Source: Ypsolopha sequella (taxonomy: Eukaryota; Arthropoda; Insecta; Lepidoptera; Ypsolophidae). Taken from it: DNA of 64,000 bases. Of the stretch, positions 44,057-55,930 are shown one piece after another. The translations under genes were made by a program, and so were the position numbers. Positions within the stretch are counted from its first letter, which is position 1. Every line of letters begins with the position of its first letter. Under the pieces are notes generated by a model, which was given only the letters and a program-made list of their open reading frames with translations, was not told the origin of the DNA and did not search any database. The stretch lies in the NCBI GenBank assembly GCA_934047225.1, contig OW203988.1, positions 372,001 through 436,000 of the forward strand, in the 5' to 3' direction.

Positions 44057-46456
44057 AGTGTCGAGTGTGAGTATTGAGTTAGTGTCGAGTGTGAGTATTG
44101 AGTTAGTGTCGAGTGTGAGTATTGAGTTATGGTCGAGTGTGAGTATTGAGTTAGTGTCGAGTGTGAGTATGGAGTTAGTGTCGAGTGTGAGTATTGAGTT
44201 AGTGTCGAGTGTGAGTATTGAGTTAGTGTCGAGTGTGAGTATTGAGTTAGTGTCGAGTGTGAGTATTGAGTTAGTGTCGAGTGTGAGTATAGAGTTAGTG
44301 TCGAGTGTGAGTATTGAGCTATGGTCGAGTGTGAGTATTGAGTTAGTGTCGAGTGTGAGTATTGAGTTAGTGTCGAGTGTGAGTATTGAGTTAGTGTCGA
44401 GTGTGAGTATAGAGTTAGTGTCGAGTGTGAGTATTGAGTTAGTGTCGAGTGTGAGTATTGAGTTAGTGTCGAGTGTGAGTATGGAGTTAGTGTCGAGTGT
44501 GAGTATTGAGTTAGTGTCGAGTGTGAGTATTGAGTTAGTGTCGAGTGTGAGTATTGAGTTAGTGTCGAGTGTGAGTATTGAGTTAGTGTCGAGTGTGAGT
44601 ATTGAGTTAGTGTCGAGTGTGAGTATTGAGTTAGTGTCGAGTGTGAGTATAGAGTTAGTGTCGAGTGTGAGTATTGAGCTATGGTCGAGTGTGAGTATTG
44701 AGTTAGTGTCGAGTGTGAGTATTGAGTTAGTGTCGAGTGTGAGTATAGAGTTAGTGTCGAGTGTGAGTATTGAGCTATGGTCGAGTGTGAGTATTGAGTT
44801 AGTGTCGAGTGTGAGTATTGAGTTAGTATCGAGTGTGAGTATTGAGTTAGTGTCGAGTGTGAGTATAGAGTTAGTGTCGAGTGTGAGTATTGAGTTAGTG
44901 TCGAGTGTGAGTATTGAGTTAGTGTCGAGTGTGAGTATTGAGTTAGTGTCGAGTGTGAGTATTGAGTTATGGTTGAGTGTGAGTATTGAGTTAGTGTCGA
45001 GTGTGAGTATTGAGTTAGTGTCGAGTGTGAGTATTGAGTTAGTGTCGAGTGTGAGTATTGAGTTATGGTCGAGTGTGAGTATTGAGTTAGTGTCGAGTGT
45101 GAGTATTGAGTTAGTGTCGAGTGTGAGTATAGAGTTAGTGTCGAGTGTGAGTATTGAGTTATGGTCGAGTGTGAGTATTGAGTTAGTGTCGAGTGTGAGT
45201 ATAGAGTTAGTGTCGAGTGTGAGTATTGAGTTATGGTCGAGTGTGAGTATTGAGTTAGTGTCGAGTGTGAGTATTGAGTTAGTGTCGAGTGTGAGTATTG
45301 AGTTATGGTCGAGTGTGAGTATTGAGTTAGTGTCGAGTGTGAGTATTGAGTTAGTGTCGAGTGTGAGTATTGAGTTAGTGTCGAGTGTGAGTATTGTGTT
45401 ATGGTCGAGTGTGAGTATTGAGTTAGTGTCGAGTGTGAGTATTGAGTTAGTGTCGAGTGTGAGTATTGAGTTATGGTCGAGTGTGAGTATTGAGTTAGTG
45501 TCGAGTGTGAGTATGGAGTTAGTGTCGAGTGTGAGTATTGAGTTAGTGTCGAGTGTGAGTATTGAGTTAGTGTCGAGTGTGAGTATTGAGTTAGTGTCGA
45601 GTGTGAGTATTGAGTTAGTGTCGAGTGTGAGTATAGAGTTAGTGTCGAGTGTGAGTATTGAGTTAGTGTCGAGTGTGAGTATTGAGTTAGTGTCGAGTGT
45701 GAGTATTGAGTTAGTGTCGAGTGTGAGTATAGAGTTAGTGTCGAGTGTGAGTATTGAGTTAGTGTCGAGTGTGAGTATTGAGTTAGTGTCGAGTGTGAGT
45801 ATTGAGTTAGTGTCGAGTGTGAGTATTGAGTTATGGTCGAGTGTGAGTATTGAGTTAGTGTCGAGTGTGAGTATTGAGTTAGTGTCGAGTGTGAGTATTG
45901 AGTTAGTGTCGAGTGTGAGTATTGAGTTAGTGTCGAGTGTGAGTATTGAGTTATGGTCGAGTGTGAGTATTGAGTTAGTGTCGAGTGTGAGTATTGAGTT
46001 AGTGTTGAGTGTGAGTATTGAGTTAGTGTCGAGTGTGAGTATTGAGTTATGGTCGAGTGTGAGTATTGAGTTAGTGTCGAGTGTGAGTATTGAGTTAGTG
46101 TCGAGTGTGAGTATTGAGTTAGTGTCGAGTGTGAGTATTGAGTTATGGTCGAGTGTGAGTATTGAGTTAGTGTCGAGTGTGAGTATTGAGTTATGGTCGA
46201 GTGTGAGTATTGAGTTAGTGTCGAGTGTGAGTATTGAGTTAGTGTCGAGTGTGAGTATTGAGTTAGTGTCGAGTGTGAGTATTGAGTTAGTGTCGAGTGT
46301 GAGTATTGAGTTAGTGTCGAGTGTGAGTATTGAGTTATGGTCGAGTGTGAGTATTGAGTTAGTGTCGAGTGTGAGTATTGAGTTAGTGTCGAGTGTGAGT
46401 ATTGAGTTAGTGTCGAGTGTGAGTATTGAGTTAGTGTCGAGTGTGAGTATTGAGTT
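44057..46456. repeat. 24-bp tandem array, about 100 copies
   Basis: gagttagtgtcgagtgtgag-tatt is repeated about 100 times over 2.4 kb. Recurrent variants are gttatggtcg, tatagag and tatggag. Since 24 is a multiple of three with no stop, frames of more than 840 codons stay open on both strands (an 8-residue peptide repeat each way). With both strands equally open and the array inside an intron, I treat these as non-coding. Confidence 0.98.
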
Positions 46457-48285
46457 CAATCCTTTTTTTAAATATTTAAAAAGTGAGTTAAATCCGTTTT
46501 TAAAATATTTACATAATTTTTTGCGATTTTTTGCACTTTTCGAACTGGCGTAAACTCCCAAACGCTTTCTACTTGGTGTGGCAAAAGTTGTTATTTGAGT
46601 TCACCAATCATGTGCGCATAATCATGTTATAGTCTCCAAACAAAATCTTATACATAGAAAATGGATGAAAATTGCATTGTTCTGAACTGATATGTCCCAA
46701 CAACCATTGGAAAAATGATGGAAAACATTATTTTCACCAGGGAACGAAAAAAACATAGAAGTCTGATCAGAGTTGAAAAATTACCCCACGATATCACAAT
46801 TAAGTGAGTTAAACCATAGACTATTAGTCTATGGTTAAACACAATTTTGCATACCGACGGCTCCAATAGCGTGCAATGTGTCTTTGAGTCGGCCAATCAT
46901 GGCTGGCCTAGTGTGTCATGACAACAGTATGAACCAATCATGAGCCTTTTACCTTTTTCAGTCTGTGGTGCCATTTTAGAATTACACTTTGTTAGAAATT
47001 AAATACTATTAGATAAAGTAAATACCACAACGCTCTGCAAAATATTACATTAATAGGGCATTTAGTTGTAAATAATATTTTTATACATTGCATTTTAGAG
47101 ATTTTCTTACGTACGAAAAGATTTGTTGGGCTTAGACTAGAGGCGTCCCTTAATTCATAATTCTATCGACAAATTACATTCCCAAATGACCTCAAGCTTA
47201 AAATAACTTACCTAGTTTAAAGCATTCAATCCTTACAAAAAAAAAAAAACGGATATATTTCCGGGAAAACGGGTCTGTGTCCTTCATTTTAGGACGGTAA
47301 ACTACGAAATAAGAAACCTCAAAAACTATGAAAAGCACAATAAAAGAGCGACGCAAAGATAAGACAAACATCTTAACGTATTTCCTTCATCCTCAAACTT
47401 ATCGATATCGATACTTTGTTTTTAACATATTGAGGGTGCCTACTATTACACACACATAAGTAGGTGTCACACATGTAAGTAGGTGTCACACACATTAGTA
47501 GGTGTCACACAAATAAGTAGGTGTACCACACATGATTGACAATCATTGACAATCGATTTTGGTAACACGATATTTACTTGGCTTTATAAAACTATGAGTT
47601 TCTATATTTATGAAAAAGGCATCTTTGTGAATTTACGCTCCAAGAAGAAATGTTCTCCTCCGTTCCTCGTGATCTCCCATAATGTTTCTAAAGTTAAATT
47701 TTAATATGTAGTAAGTTACTGGAAACTGCGGGTTCTTCGACATAGTACTAAATTGCTGTATTTAATTTAATTAAATAATGAATAACACAGCACTTGTACT
47801 CGTTTCACAGTAAATATATCTGTGAAACGAGGACAAGTGCTGTGTTATTCATCGTATTGCTATCCAATGTTCACCAAGTGCTGACAATCGCAAGTACTTA
47901 ATGTAATATAATTCAAATTGCCCGAGTCGCTCTTGGCTCATTTAGTTTTTATTTTTAATCATCGTTTTAATAAAATTTGTTTGGGCAAAAGAATAAATAA
48001 TTCAATCTTGCAATCAAAATGGCCGACGTCACTGTGCCGACGGGAAATGCGTAGCACAATTACCGACGTTTTACTATCTTAAAAAGCCATAACGCCGAAC
48101 CCTGTTTTGCCCAATCGTGGAACTCCGACCCTTAAAAAGCCTCCAAAGCACGTAGATAAATCATTAAATTAATTCAATTACAGAACGTAACTATCGATAC
48201 ACAAAACATACTTTTTGAAAGTGCTAAATGTCTCTAAAATAAATAAACTGAACTGACTTTTTGAGCTCTAGCTCAGCTTATTCTC
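46457..48285. other. Intronic stretch with short palindromes and a 20-bp repeat
   Basis: Contains a 30-bp palindrome (taaaccatagactat/tagtctatggtta at 46811-46838) and a degenerate 20-bp repeat (aagtaggtgtcacaca, about 4 copies, 47455-47530). An ~80-bp hairpin spans 47778-47853. At 48066-48130 there is a fragment (ccataacgccgaaccctgtt) of the palindromic element at 62284-62678. No gene. Confidence 0.7.
47778..47853. mobile_element. Near-perfect hairpin, probable mini-MITE
   Basis: Arms atgaataacacagcacttgt / acaagtgctgtgttattcat plus ctcgtttcacag / ctgtgaaacgag enclose a short taaatata loop. Confidence 0.85.
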
Positions 48286-48291
48286 AAACGT

Positions 48292-49436
48292 ATTATGTGA
48301 CTGTAGACAAACGTAGTGCCATCTATTATGTGACTGTAAACAAACGTAGTGCCATCTATTATGTGACTGTAAACAAACGTAGTGCCATCTTTTATGTGAC
48401 TGTAAACAAACGTAGTGCCATCTCTTTTGTGACTGTAAACAAACGTAGCGCCATCTATTATGTGACTGTAGACAAACGTAGTGCCATCTATTATGTGACT
48501 GTAAACAAACGTAGTGCCATCTATTATGTGACTGTAAACAAACGTAGTGCCATCTTTTATGTGACTGTAAAAAAACGTAGTGCCATCTCTTTTGTGACTG
48601 TAAACAAACGTAGTGCCCCATCTATTATGTGACTGTAAACAAACGTAGTGCCATCTCTTTTGTGACTGTAAACAAACGTAGCGCCATCTATTATGTGACT
48701 GTAGACAAACGTAGTGCCATCTATTATGTGACTGTAAACAAACGTAGTGCCACCTATTATGTGACTGTAAACAAACGTAGTGCCATCTTTTATGTGACTG
48801 TAAACAAACGTAGTGCCATCTCTTTTGTGACTGTAGACAAACGTAGTGCCATCTATTATGTGACTGTAAACAAACGTAGTGCCATCTCTTTTGTGACTGT
48901 AGACAAACGTAGTGCCATCTCTTTTGTGACTGTTAACAAACGTAGTGCCATCTCTTTTCTGACTGTTAACAAACGTAGTGCCATCTCTTTTGTGACTATA
49001 GACAAACGTAGTGCCATCTATTTTGTGAATGTAAACAAACGTAGTGCCATCTCTTTTCTGACTATTAACAAACGTAGTGCCATCTCTTTTATGACTATAG
49101 ACAAACGTAGTGCCATCTATTTTGTGAATGTAAACAAACGTAGTGCCATCTCTTTTCTGACTGTTAACAAACGTAGTGCCATCTCTTTTGTGACTATAGA
49201 CAAACGTAGTGCCATCTATTTTGTGAATGTAAACAAAGGTAGTGCCATCTCTTTTCTGACTGTTAACAAACGTAGTGTTATCTCTTTTGTGACTATAGAC
49301 AAACGTAGTGCCATCTATTTTGTGAATGTAAACAAACGTAGTGCCATCTCTTTTCTGACTGTTAACAAACGTAGTGCCATCTCTTTTGTGACTATAGACA
49401 AACGTAGTGGCCTCTCTTTTGTGACTGTAGACAAGT
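48292..49436. repeat. 33-bp tandem array, about 35 copies, 3' part trimeric
   Basis: A unit of gccatctattatgtgactgt plus aaacaaacgtagt, 33 bp, is repeated. From about 49018 to 49410 three unit variants (tttgtgaatgtaaac, tttctgactgttaac, tttgtgactatagac) follow each other in fixed order with a 99-bp period, repeated four times. Open frames of 11-residue repeats are broken by a 2-bp insertion at 48615 and are not regarded as a gene. Confidence 0.97.
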
Positions 49437-49552
49437 GTTGCTTCCTATGCAGTTTTCATCTCGTGTTAAAATATAAACCTTTACGTACAAATGTATGACG
49501 TATCAATTTGAGAGCCCTTGCTACAAACCTGACTGACGAATGATGTATAGTG

Positions 49553-49738
49553 CTAGCTTTTGTCCGCGACTTCGCTCGCGCTGATTTCGTTTGTATTTTC
49601 CCGGGATAAAAAGTAGCCTACGTCACTCTCCGGCCCATAAACTATCTCTGTGCAAAAAATCACGTCGATCCGTTGCTACGTGAAAGAAGGATAAACCAAC
49701 AAACACACTTTCGTATATATAATAAGGGTACGGATGTA
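49553..49738 (-). mobile_element. Short non-autonomous Helitron-like element
   Basis: On the minus strand it ends in a gcgagcgaagtcgcggac hairpin, aaaag and CTAG. The interior (gggataaaaagtagcctacg, gataaaccaacaaacacact) is a common lepidopteran repeat. The low-coordinate flank is G rather than the expected A, so the boundary is tentative. Confidence 0.65.
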
Positions 49739-49779
49739 GATCTAACAATTGTATATATATATAATGTACAAGTACAAGG

Positions 49780-50135
49780 TGGTAGAGCTGATGCCGGGGT
49801 CGACTGTGGAGTTACCATCATTTTACTTGGAGACCCCTTCGAAGTAAGTAATTCGGGGGAGAGTAAGAGGACAGCTCACAGGCAAAAAACCAGGAGGCCC
49901 ACCATGCCTGGGACCGATGGATGGCGGTATATCCATCCTTAATAGCCGGGCCTTATATGGAACAGACTGGTGACGGGCAGTGGCGTCACTGGTGCGAGGG
50001 TTCCGGCACCGCGCTCACCAACCCAGCGTGTGTGAGTATGGGCAATTCTTCCAGGATGACCGCCGGGAGTGGCAAAGTCCTGGAAAGGCTTATGTCCAGC
50101 AGTGGACGAACTAGGCTGATGGATGGATGGATAAA
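49780..50135 (+). mobile_element. RTE-type LINE 3' end fragment
   Basis: Third copy of the segment at 6610 and 37640, here on the + strand. It has PYMEQTGDGQWRHWCEGSG in frame, a degenerate C-terminus and a (gatg)n tail at 50117-50134. It sits just before the terminal vestigial exon. Confidence 0.82.
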
Positions 50136-50208
50136 TAATAGGGGTACGGATGTAGATCTGACAATCGTATTCTGTAGACATACTGTAACGAGTTGTTTGT
50201 TCCGGCAG

Positions 50209-50258
50209 GTCTGGAGGCGCAGGTGCAGGACTCCTCCAAGGATCTGTATTGGTTCTGA
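50209..50258 (+). CDS. vg: vestigial: terminal coding exon
   Basis: The acceptor tgtttgttccggcag is followed by gt, which completes the Gly codon begun by G32406. Reading gives GLEAQVQDSSKDLYWF and TGA at 50256. An acidic/aromatic DLYWF-type end right after a stop-free join, with phases agreeing on both sides, supports this as the Vestigial C-terminus. Only 50 coding bases are in this exon. Total coding seen in the window is 184 full codons plus a split first codon. No alternative acceptor with the right phase was noticed in the last few kb. Confidence 0.85.
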
Positions 50259-51525
50259 GAGGGACGCCGTGCTAGCCCCGACGCTAGCCAGCTTTAGCGT
50301 GCGCTAGCCCCGACGTAAGCCATCTCTAGCGCCCGCTGCCCTGCGCTGGTCGTGCTTGTACCACGTCGTATGACGTCAACGCGAGAGTGAGTGACTCGTG
50401 AACTTTGTTCAGTGTAGTGGTGATATGGTTCGTGTGTGTACAGGACAGGGACGCGACGACAATGTGTGCGTGAAGTGAAGACACTTTATATATAGACGTG
50501 ATAACATTGCACCAGGAACCAAATCATGTAAATAGAAATGGATAACTGTAAGATGCTGCAAGAATAGATAATGAGCACAAATTTCATAGTGAATATAGAA
50601 TAAGTATACACCTCTATGTAACTAAGTTCAGAGGTAAGTCTATCCGAAAGCCCTGAACTGCATATTATTTTTAAGCATTAGTACGTATTATCATAGTTGA
50701 ATTTGTTTCTGCAACATGTATCTCTGTCGGGAGCCGAGCCGCAGTTCAGCCTTTCGGGGTCAGTGTTAGTGTCTGCAACATGTATTTGTCGGGAGCTGAG
50801 CTGCAGTTCGGGCTCTCAGAGGCATTGTTAGTTTCTGTAACATGTATTTGTCGGGAGCCGAGGTGCAGTTCGACCTCTCGGGGTCACTGTTAGCTTCTGC
50901 AACATGTATCTGTCGGTAGCCGAGCCGCAGTTCGGCCTCTCAGAGACATTGTTAGTGTCTGCAACATGTATTTGTCGGGAGCCGAGGTGCAGTTCGACCT
51001 CTCGGGGTCACTGTTAGCTTCTGCAACATGTATCTGTCGGTAGCCGAGCCGCAGTTCGGCCTCTCAGAGACATTGTTAGTGTCTGCAACATGTATTTGTC
51101 GGGAGCCGAGGTGCAGTTCGACCTCTCGGGGTCACTGTTAGCTTCTGCAACATGTATCTGTCGGTAGCCGAGCCGCAGTTCGGCCTCTCAGAGACATTGT
51201 TAGTGTCTGCAACATGTATTTGTCGGGAGCCGAGGTGCAGTTCGACCTCTCGGGGTCACTGTTAGCTTCTGCAACATGTATCTGTCGGTAGCCGAGCCGC
51301 AGTTCGGCCTCTCAGAGACACTGTTAGTTTCTGCAACATGTATTTGTCGGGAGCCGAGATGAAGTTCGGCCTCTCAGAGACACTGTTAGTAGATACATAA
51401 TACATAAATAAATACTGCTCTGTGATCATCTCCTAGAATATTAGACACATTTAAACTATTTTGTTAAGTTCTGCTCTCAGGTGGAAAATATCTTAATTTG
51501 ATGCAATAAAAGACAGTATTTGTTA
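50259..51525 (+). other. vg: Probable vestigial 3'UTR with poly(A) signal
   Basis: Non-coding sequence after the stop. It contains a 62-bp array (50707-51391). The first clear AATAAA in a suitable setting is at 51505-51510 (tgcaataaaagac). The 3' end itself is inferred. Confidence 0.55.
50707..51391. repeat. 62-bp tandem array arranged as 124-bp dimers, about 11 monomers
   Basis: The two monomer types are tgtcggtagccgagccgcag...ctctcagagacatt and tgtcgggagccgaggtgcag...ctctcggggtcact. They alternate with an exact 124-bp period (tgtcggtagc at 50911, 51035 and so on). Each monomer contains ccgag...ctcgg-like words that could form a small hairpin. Confidence 0.95.
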
Positions 51526-52373
51526 AAAAAGCAATGTTTAAACGAGTTTAGGAATAAATGAATAGATTTCGTTTGTAAATATTAATATTTTAGTTACAGA
51601 GAATGTGATATGCAAGTACTTAGGTATCTACCCAAGTCCACTTTCAATGGAGCATCTACAATGTGAGCATTTTTTGCAAAAAAGAAATAAATATATTTCA
51701 AGTTTGACCTAAACGTTTGGAAAATTATAAATATAGAAGGTATTTACAAAAAAAATCGTTTCCCCATTACCTGATGACACCAGATCCTCGTCAATACGAT
51801 CAACTTGTATTGAGTGATGTGGCTACACAATGAGTGGAATATGTCATAGAAACATGTACCACTACATAATATGTACGTAGTGCCACCATCTCCTCAAAAT
51901 AAAAATTAGACAAAAATCAAAAATTGAACCTGAATGAACATACACCATGAAAATACAAGAGGTTTTAGAAATTACCTTACCATAATGAAGGAACCAATGA
52001 ACACTTTTGATTGTGGGCACAAATACGAAAAAAAAGGAAGAAAATAGTTATAATATGATGGATGTAACAGTTGAACTTTTTTCGCGATTTCGTTGTTGGC
52101 TCCATGTTAAAGTTATTCGAATAAAGTAGACGAGTACTATCACCTGTTTTATTTCTAAAATTATATATCATGATGGCACTGGGGTCGAGGGAACTAACTT
52201 GTGGCCCACTACAGAACATTGTCACACGATATGCCACAAACAAGTAGTTACCTGTAAACAAAACTTATATTAAACCTGTTTCACTGTAAGAAGATTCCAG
52301 AGTGGGTCAGAATTGAAATCAGTTCATGCGACCCTAAATAATGATAATGATATTATTTAAAATTGCAATGTAT
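51526..52373. other. AT-rich stretch downstream of vestigial
   Basis: A minus-strand frame (51977-52261, 94 codons) has no recognisable domain. No other feature. Confidence 0.4.
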
Positions 52374-52725
52374 TTGGTAGTTGCGAGACTGATCGTCTGG
52401 ATTGTGTCTGATCAGAAGTTGTGCCTGGTCGGTAGTTGCAGGACTGATCACCTGGATTGTGTCTGATCAGAAGTTGTGCCTGGTCGGTAGTTGCGGGACT
52501 GATCGCCTGGATTGTGTCTGATCAGAAGTTGTGCCTGGTCGGTAGTTGCGGGACTGATCGCCTGGATTGTGTCTGATCAGCAGCAGTTGTGCCTGGTCGG
52601 TAGTTGCGGGACTGATCGCCTGGATTGTCTCTGATCAGAAGTTGTGCCTGCTCGGTAGTTGCGGGACTGATCGCCTGAATTATGTCTGATCAGTAGTTGT
52701 GTCTGGTAGTTGCGGGACTGATGGC
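52374..52725. repeat. 55-bp tandem array, about 6.5 copies
   Basis: A unit containing ggtagttgcgggactgatcg, cctggattgtgtctgatcag and aagttgtgcc. One copy has a 3-bp cag insertion (52580) and the last is truncated. Confidence 0.95.
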
Positions 52726-53280
52726 GTGTACTGGGCGTGGAAGCTCAGCCTTCAAATAGTTTTATTTTTGTTACTTAATTGTAATTATATTTGTTATCGA
52801 AGGATGTTCACCGTTTGTTTCTTTAAGCATAACAATTAATTGTCTTTCAAGTCAGTTTACGTTGACGACGTAGTATTATAAAATATTTTGGCATAAATGG
52901 ACAGCGATCTTTAAATTAAGATTTCAGTTTTACTATGGTTATTATAAACATTATAACTCACTCATCAGAACTCACCGTGTTTTCTTTGTATGACGAGACA
53001 GTCATCTCGCGACCACGGCAGATGGAAATTTGCTGAAAATTCGGTAAAATATATAAAGTATACGCGGTCAGTCCTGTACTTGTAATTATGTTTATTTGGC
53101 ATAGTCACCTACTGCCATTCCTTAGACTGACCGCTTTGGAAACCTGTTGACACCGATAAAGAATATAGTTACAAACAATGTATTTCATATGACAATGTCC
53201 TCGAGTGTCACGTCACCAAGATATTTTAAGAGAAGCGGCCACGACGGTGAGGCACTGGACTGTTGGGCGTTTTATATGCG
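52726..53280. other. Non-coding stretch
   Basis: No gene or repeat family recognised. Confidence 0.4.
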
Positions 53281-53282
53281 TC

Positions 53283-53772
53283 AACAGACCGATACAGGCA
53301 CTATTTGTGTCAACATACCGATACAAGCACTATTTGTGTCAACTTACCGATACAGGCATTATTTGTGTAAACATACCGATACAAGCACTATTTGTGTCAA
53401 CTTACCGATTCAGGCACTATTTGTGTCAACTTACCGATACAGGCACTATTTGTGTCAATTTACCGATACAGGCACTATTTGTGTCAACTTGCCGATACAG
53501 GCACTATTTGTGTCAACTTACCGATTCAGGTACTATTTGTGTCAACTTACCGATACGGCCACTATTTGTGTCAACATACCGATACAGGCACTATTTGTGT
53601 CAACTTACCGATACAGGCAGTATTTGTGTCAACTTACCGATACGGCCACTAATTGTGTCAACATACCGATACAGGCACTATTTGTGTCAACGTACCGATA
53701 CAGGCACTATTTGTGCCAACTTACCGATACAGGCACTATTTGTGTCAACATACCGATACAGGCACTATTTAA
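53283..53772. repeat. 29-bp tandem array, about 17 copies
   Basis: gatacaggcactatttgtgt plus caacttacc is repeated. Variants include catacc and gatacggcca. The unit is not a multiple of three, but all three + frames happen to lack stops, giving several long spurious frames. Confidence 0.96.
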
Positions 53773-54234
53773 GAATTACGTGTTATATAGGTAGTATAAT
53801 ATGTTGACAGTTGCTGCTTGTTGAGGCTGCGCAGTAAACGAGTAGAAAGCCCGCACATTTAGAAGGAGGGTTTGTGACTATAAGTTATGTAATATATTGG
53901 GTAGATCGAGATCGGGGGCAAGTTATTCTTCAAAAAGTTATTGAAAAAAATAATTTTATTCGGGTGATTGTTTTTTTTATAAATAACTTGGAAACACGGC
54001 TTTATAATAATAATAATTCTTTATTTTCACAATTAAATTATATCAAAAACACAAAGCTAGAAAGATATCACAAGAACATTCTTGATCTAAGAGATTTTGT
54101 GATATCCTTAAATGAGTGTATATTCCAAGGTCGTACATTACATTATTATTTTGTTTGTATATAGGTGTGTGCACCTTATCAATAAATAAATCAGCTCCGC
54201 AGTCCAAACCTCTAAGTAGATAGTTAAAATATAT

Positions 54235-55070
54235 ATATTGTATACCTGTATTTGTTACAAAATATTTAAAAATATTTATAACGGCCAAAACATAGCTTTT
54301 AGATAAGACAATTGTTTTGTGGATAAAACCCATGCATAACAATATTTTACTATATGATAAAACCCATGCATAACAATATTTTACTATATGATAAAACCCA
54401 TGCATAACAATATTTTACTATATGATAAAACCCATGCATAACAATATTTTACTATATGATAAAACCCATGCATAACAATATTTTACTATATGATAAAACC
54501 CATGCATAACAATATTTTACTATATGATAAAACCCATGCATAACAATATTTTACTATATGATAAAACCCATGCATAACAATATTTTACTATATGATAAAA
54601 CCCATGCATAACAATATTTTACTATATGATAAAACCCATGCATAACAATATTTTACTATATGATAAAACCCATGCATAACAATATTTTACTATATGATAA
54701 AACCCATGCATAACAATATTTTACTATATGATAAAACCCATGCATAACAATATTTTACTATATGATAAAACCCATGCATAACAATATTTTACTATATGAT
54801 AAAACCCATGCATAACAATATTTTACTATATAATTAAGCGTATTTTAAATGGTATTACTATTATTATATTTTAAATGATGACTTAATTGTTCTAATTTCA
54901 CTCTTACGGAAAATTCAATTATATTGAATTATATTGAATTTTCCATAATATCATTAAAAATACGTTTAATCATAGGTATATTAAACAACCGTTATATATT
55001 GCCTTTATCTAAAAGTTGTATTTTGGCGGTCATATTTATTTCTTAATATTTTGTTACAAATACGGAGAAG
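54235..55070. mobile_element. Foldback-family copy whose centre holds a tandem array
   Basis: 54245-54315 (gtatttgttacaaaatat, agcttttagataa) and 54985-55065 (its inverse) are inverted arms. The right part (ttccataatatcattaaaa at 54941, tttcttaatattttgttaca at 55040) matches 4327-4446 of the foldback element. Between the arms is a 34-bp array. Confidence 0.75.
54322..54832. repeat. 34-bp tandem array, 15 essentially identical copies
   Basis: gataaaacccatgcataaca plus atattttactatat is repeated 15 times with no substitution that I can see. Perfect homogeneity implies a recent expansion (or an assembly artefact). Confidence 0.97.
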
Positions 55071-55079
55071 CGATTCGGG

Positions 55080-55925
55080 TGCTATGCCCCGCTACGCCAA
55101 CCACTAGGCGCTAGAAACTGCTACGCGCTCTGCCGCCGCAGGCAGCTACGTGGTCGTAAACATACATTTAACGAGCGCTACCGAATGTGACGTTTCTCAA
55201 CGTGTGCTGTCGACAGACAGACAGACAGAGAGACAGACGGACGGATCCCGAACGTGAGAGTATTACCAGTCGGTGTACATGCAATATCTATGTATTGTAT
55301 AAAGCGTAGAGCATTAATTAGAATCTGTTATCTCACTATTTAAGTTTATTAAAAATAGGTACGTAGATTTATTTATATTATGCTAAAGCATTGTGAAAAT
55401 AAAAATACAAATGTGGTTAAATAAATAAAGATACCCCTGTAGAGTTAGATAGTGTTATGTAAAATACGATAAGATATTATATATCAAATGTATGTATAGA
55501 TTATGTAAGGCTACTGTAATGTGTGTGTGAGGGAGATAGCTGCAGGGAGGTCGCTCACACGTGCGTACTGTAGCTACCTGCCGATGTCTACATATTGCTA
55601 AATGTAGATATAGATAGATACAGATATAGATAGATACACCGGAGCAATTGCAATACGAGCTCATCGTCTTTTAGTTACAACTACCTGTAGGTGGTAATGT
55701 CGGAGAAACCTCCAAAATATCCACTTTTCACTTACATTACAGCGCAATATTCCCGAAAAAGGAAACTTTCATTTTGTTCCAATGAAAACCGAGTGAGGAG
55801 CTCCGACTTGACATTACATATTACGGATATAAATACACAAATAAAATTGATCAATTGACCTTCTTTCCATGCTGGTACCTGAGCAAATGTGTAATTTTTA
55901 CTTGATGTAAAACAGTGAGCATTTA
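55080..55925. other. Non-coding stretch
   Basis: Starts with a GC-rich decayed repeat (cgattcgggtgctatgcccc, 55071-55260) ending in (caga)n. No gene. Confidence 0.4.
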
Positions 55926-55930
55926 GGAAC

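Larger units (their letters stand above)
32407..50208 (+). other. vg: vestigial intron before the terminal exon (17.8 kb)
   Basis: Bounded by gtatgt at 32407 and ttccggcag ending 50208; phases match. It is filled with arrays (110, 53, 10, 58, 24 and 33 bp) and LINE, Tc1 and Helitron relics. An RTE-type fragment ends only ~70 bp before the acceptor. Confidence 0.85.

Noticed and set aside
43958..46561. 867- and 844-codon frames on opposite strands
   Set aside because: Both come from the 24-bp array; symmetrical openness on both strands and an intronic position argue against a gene.
48261..49498. Repetitive protein with VTVNKRSAI-type units
   Set aside because: 33-bp array; the frame breaks at 48615 and there is no conserved domain.
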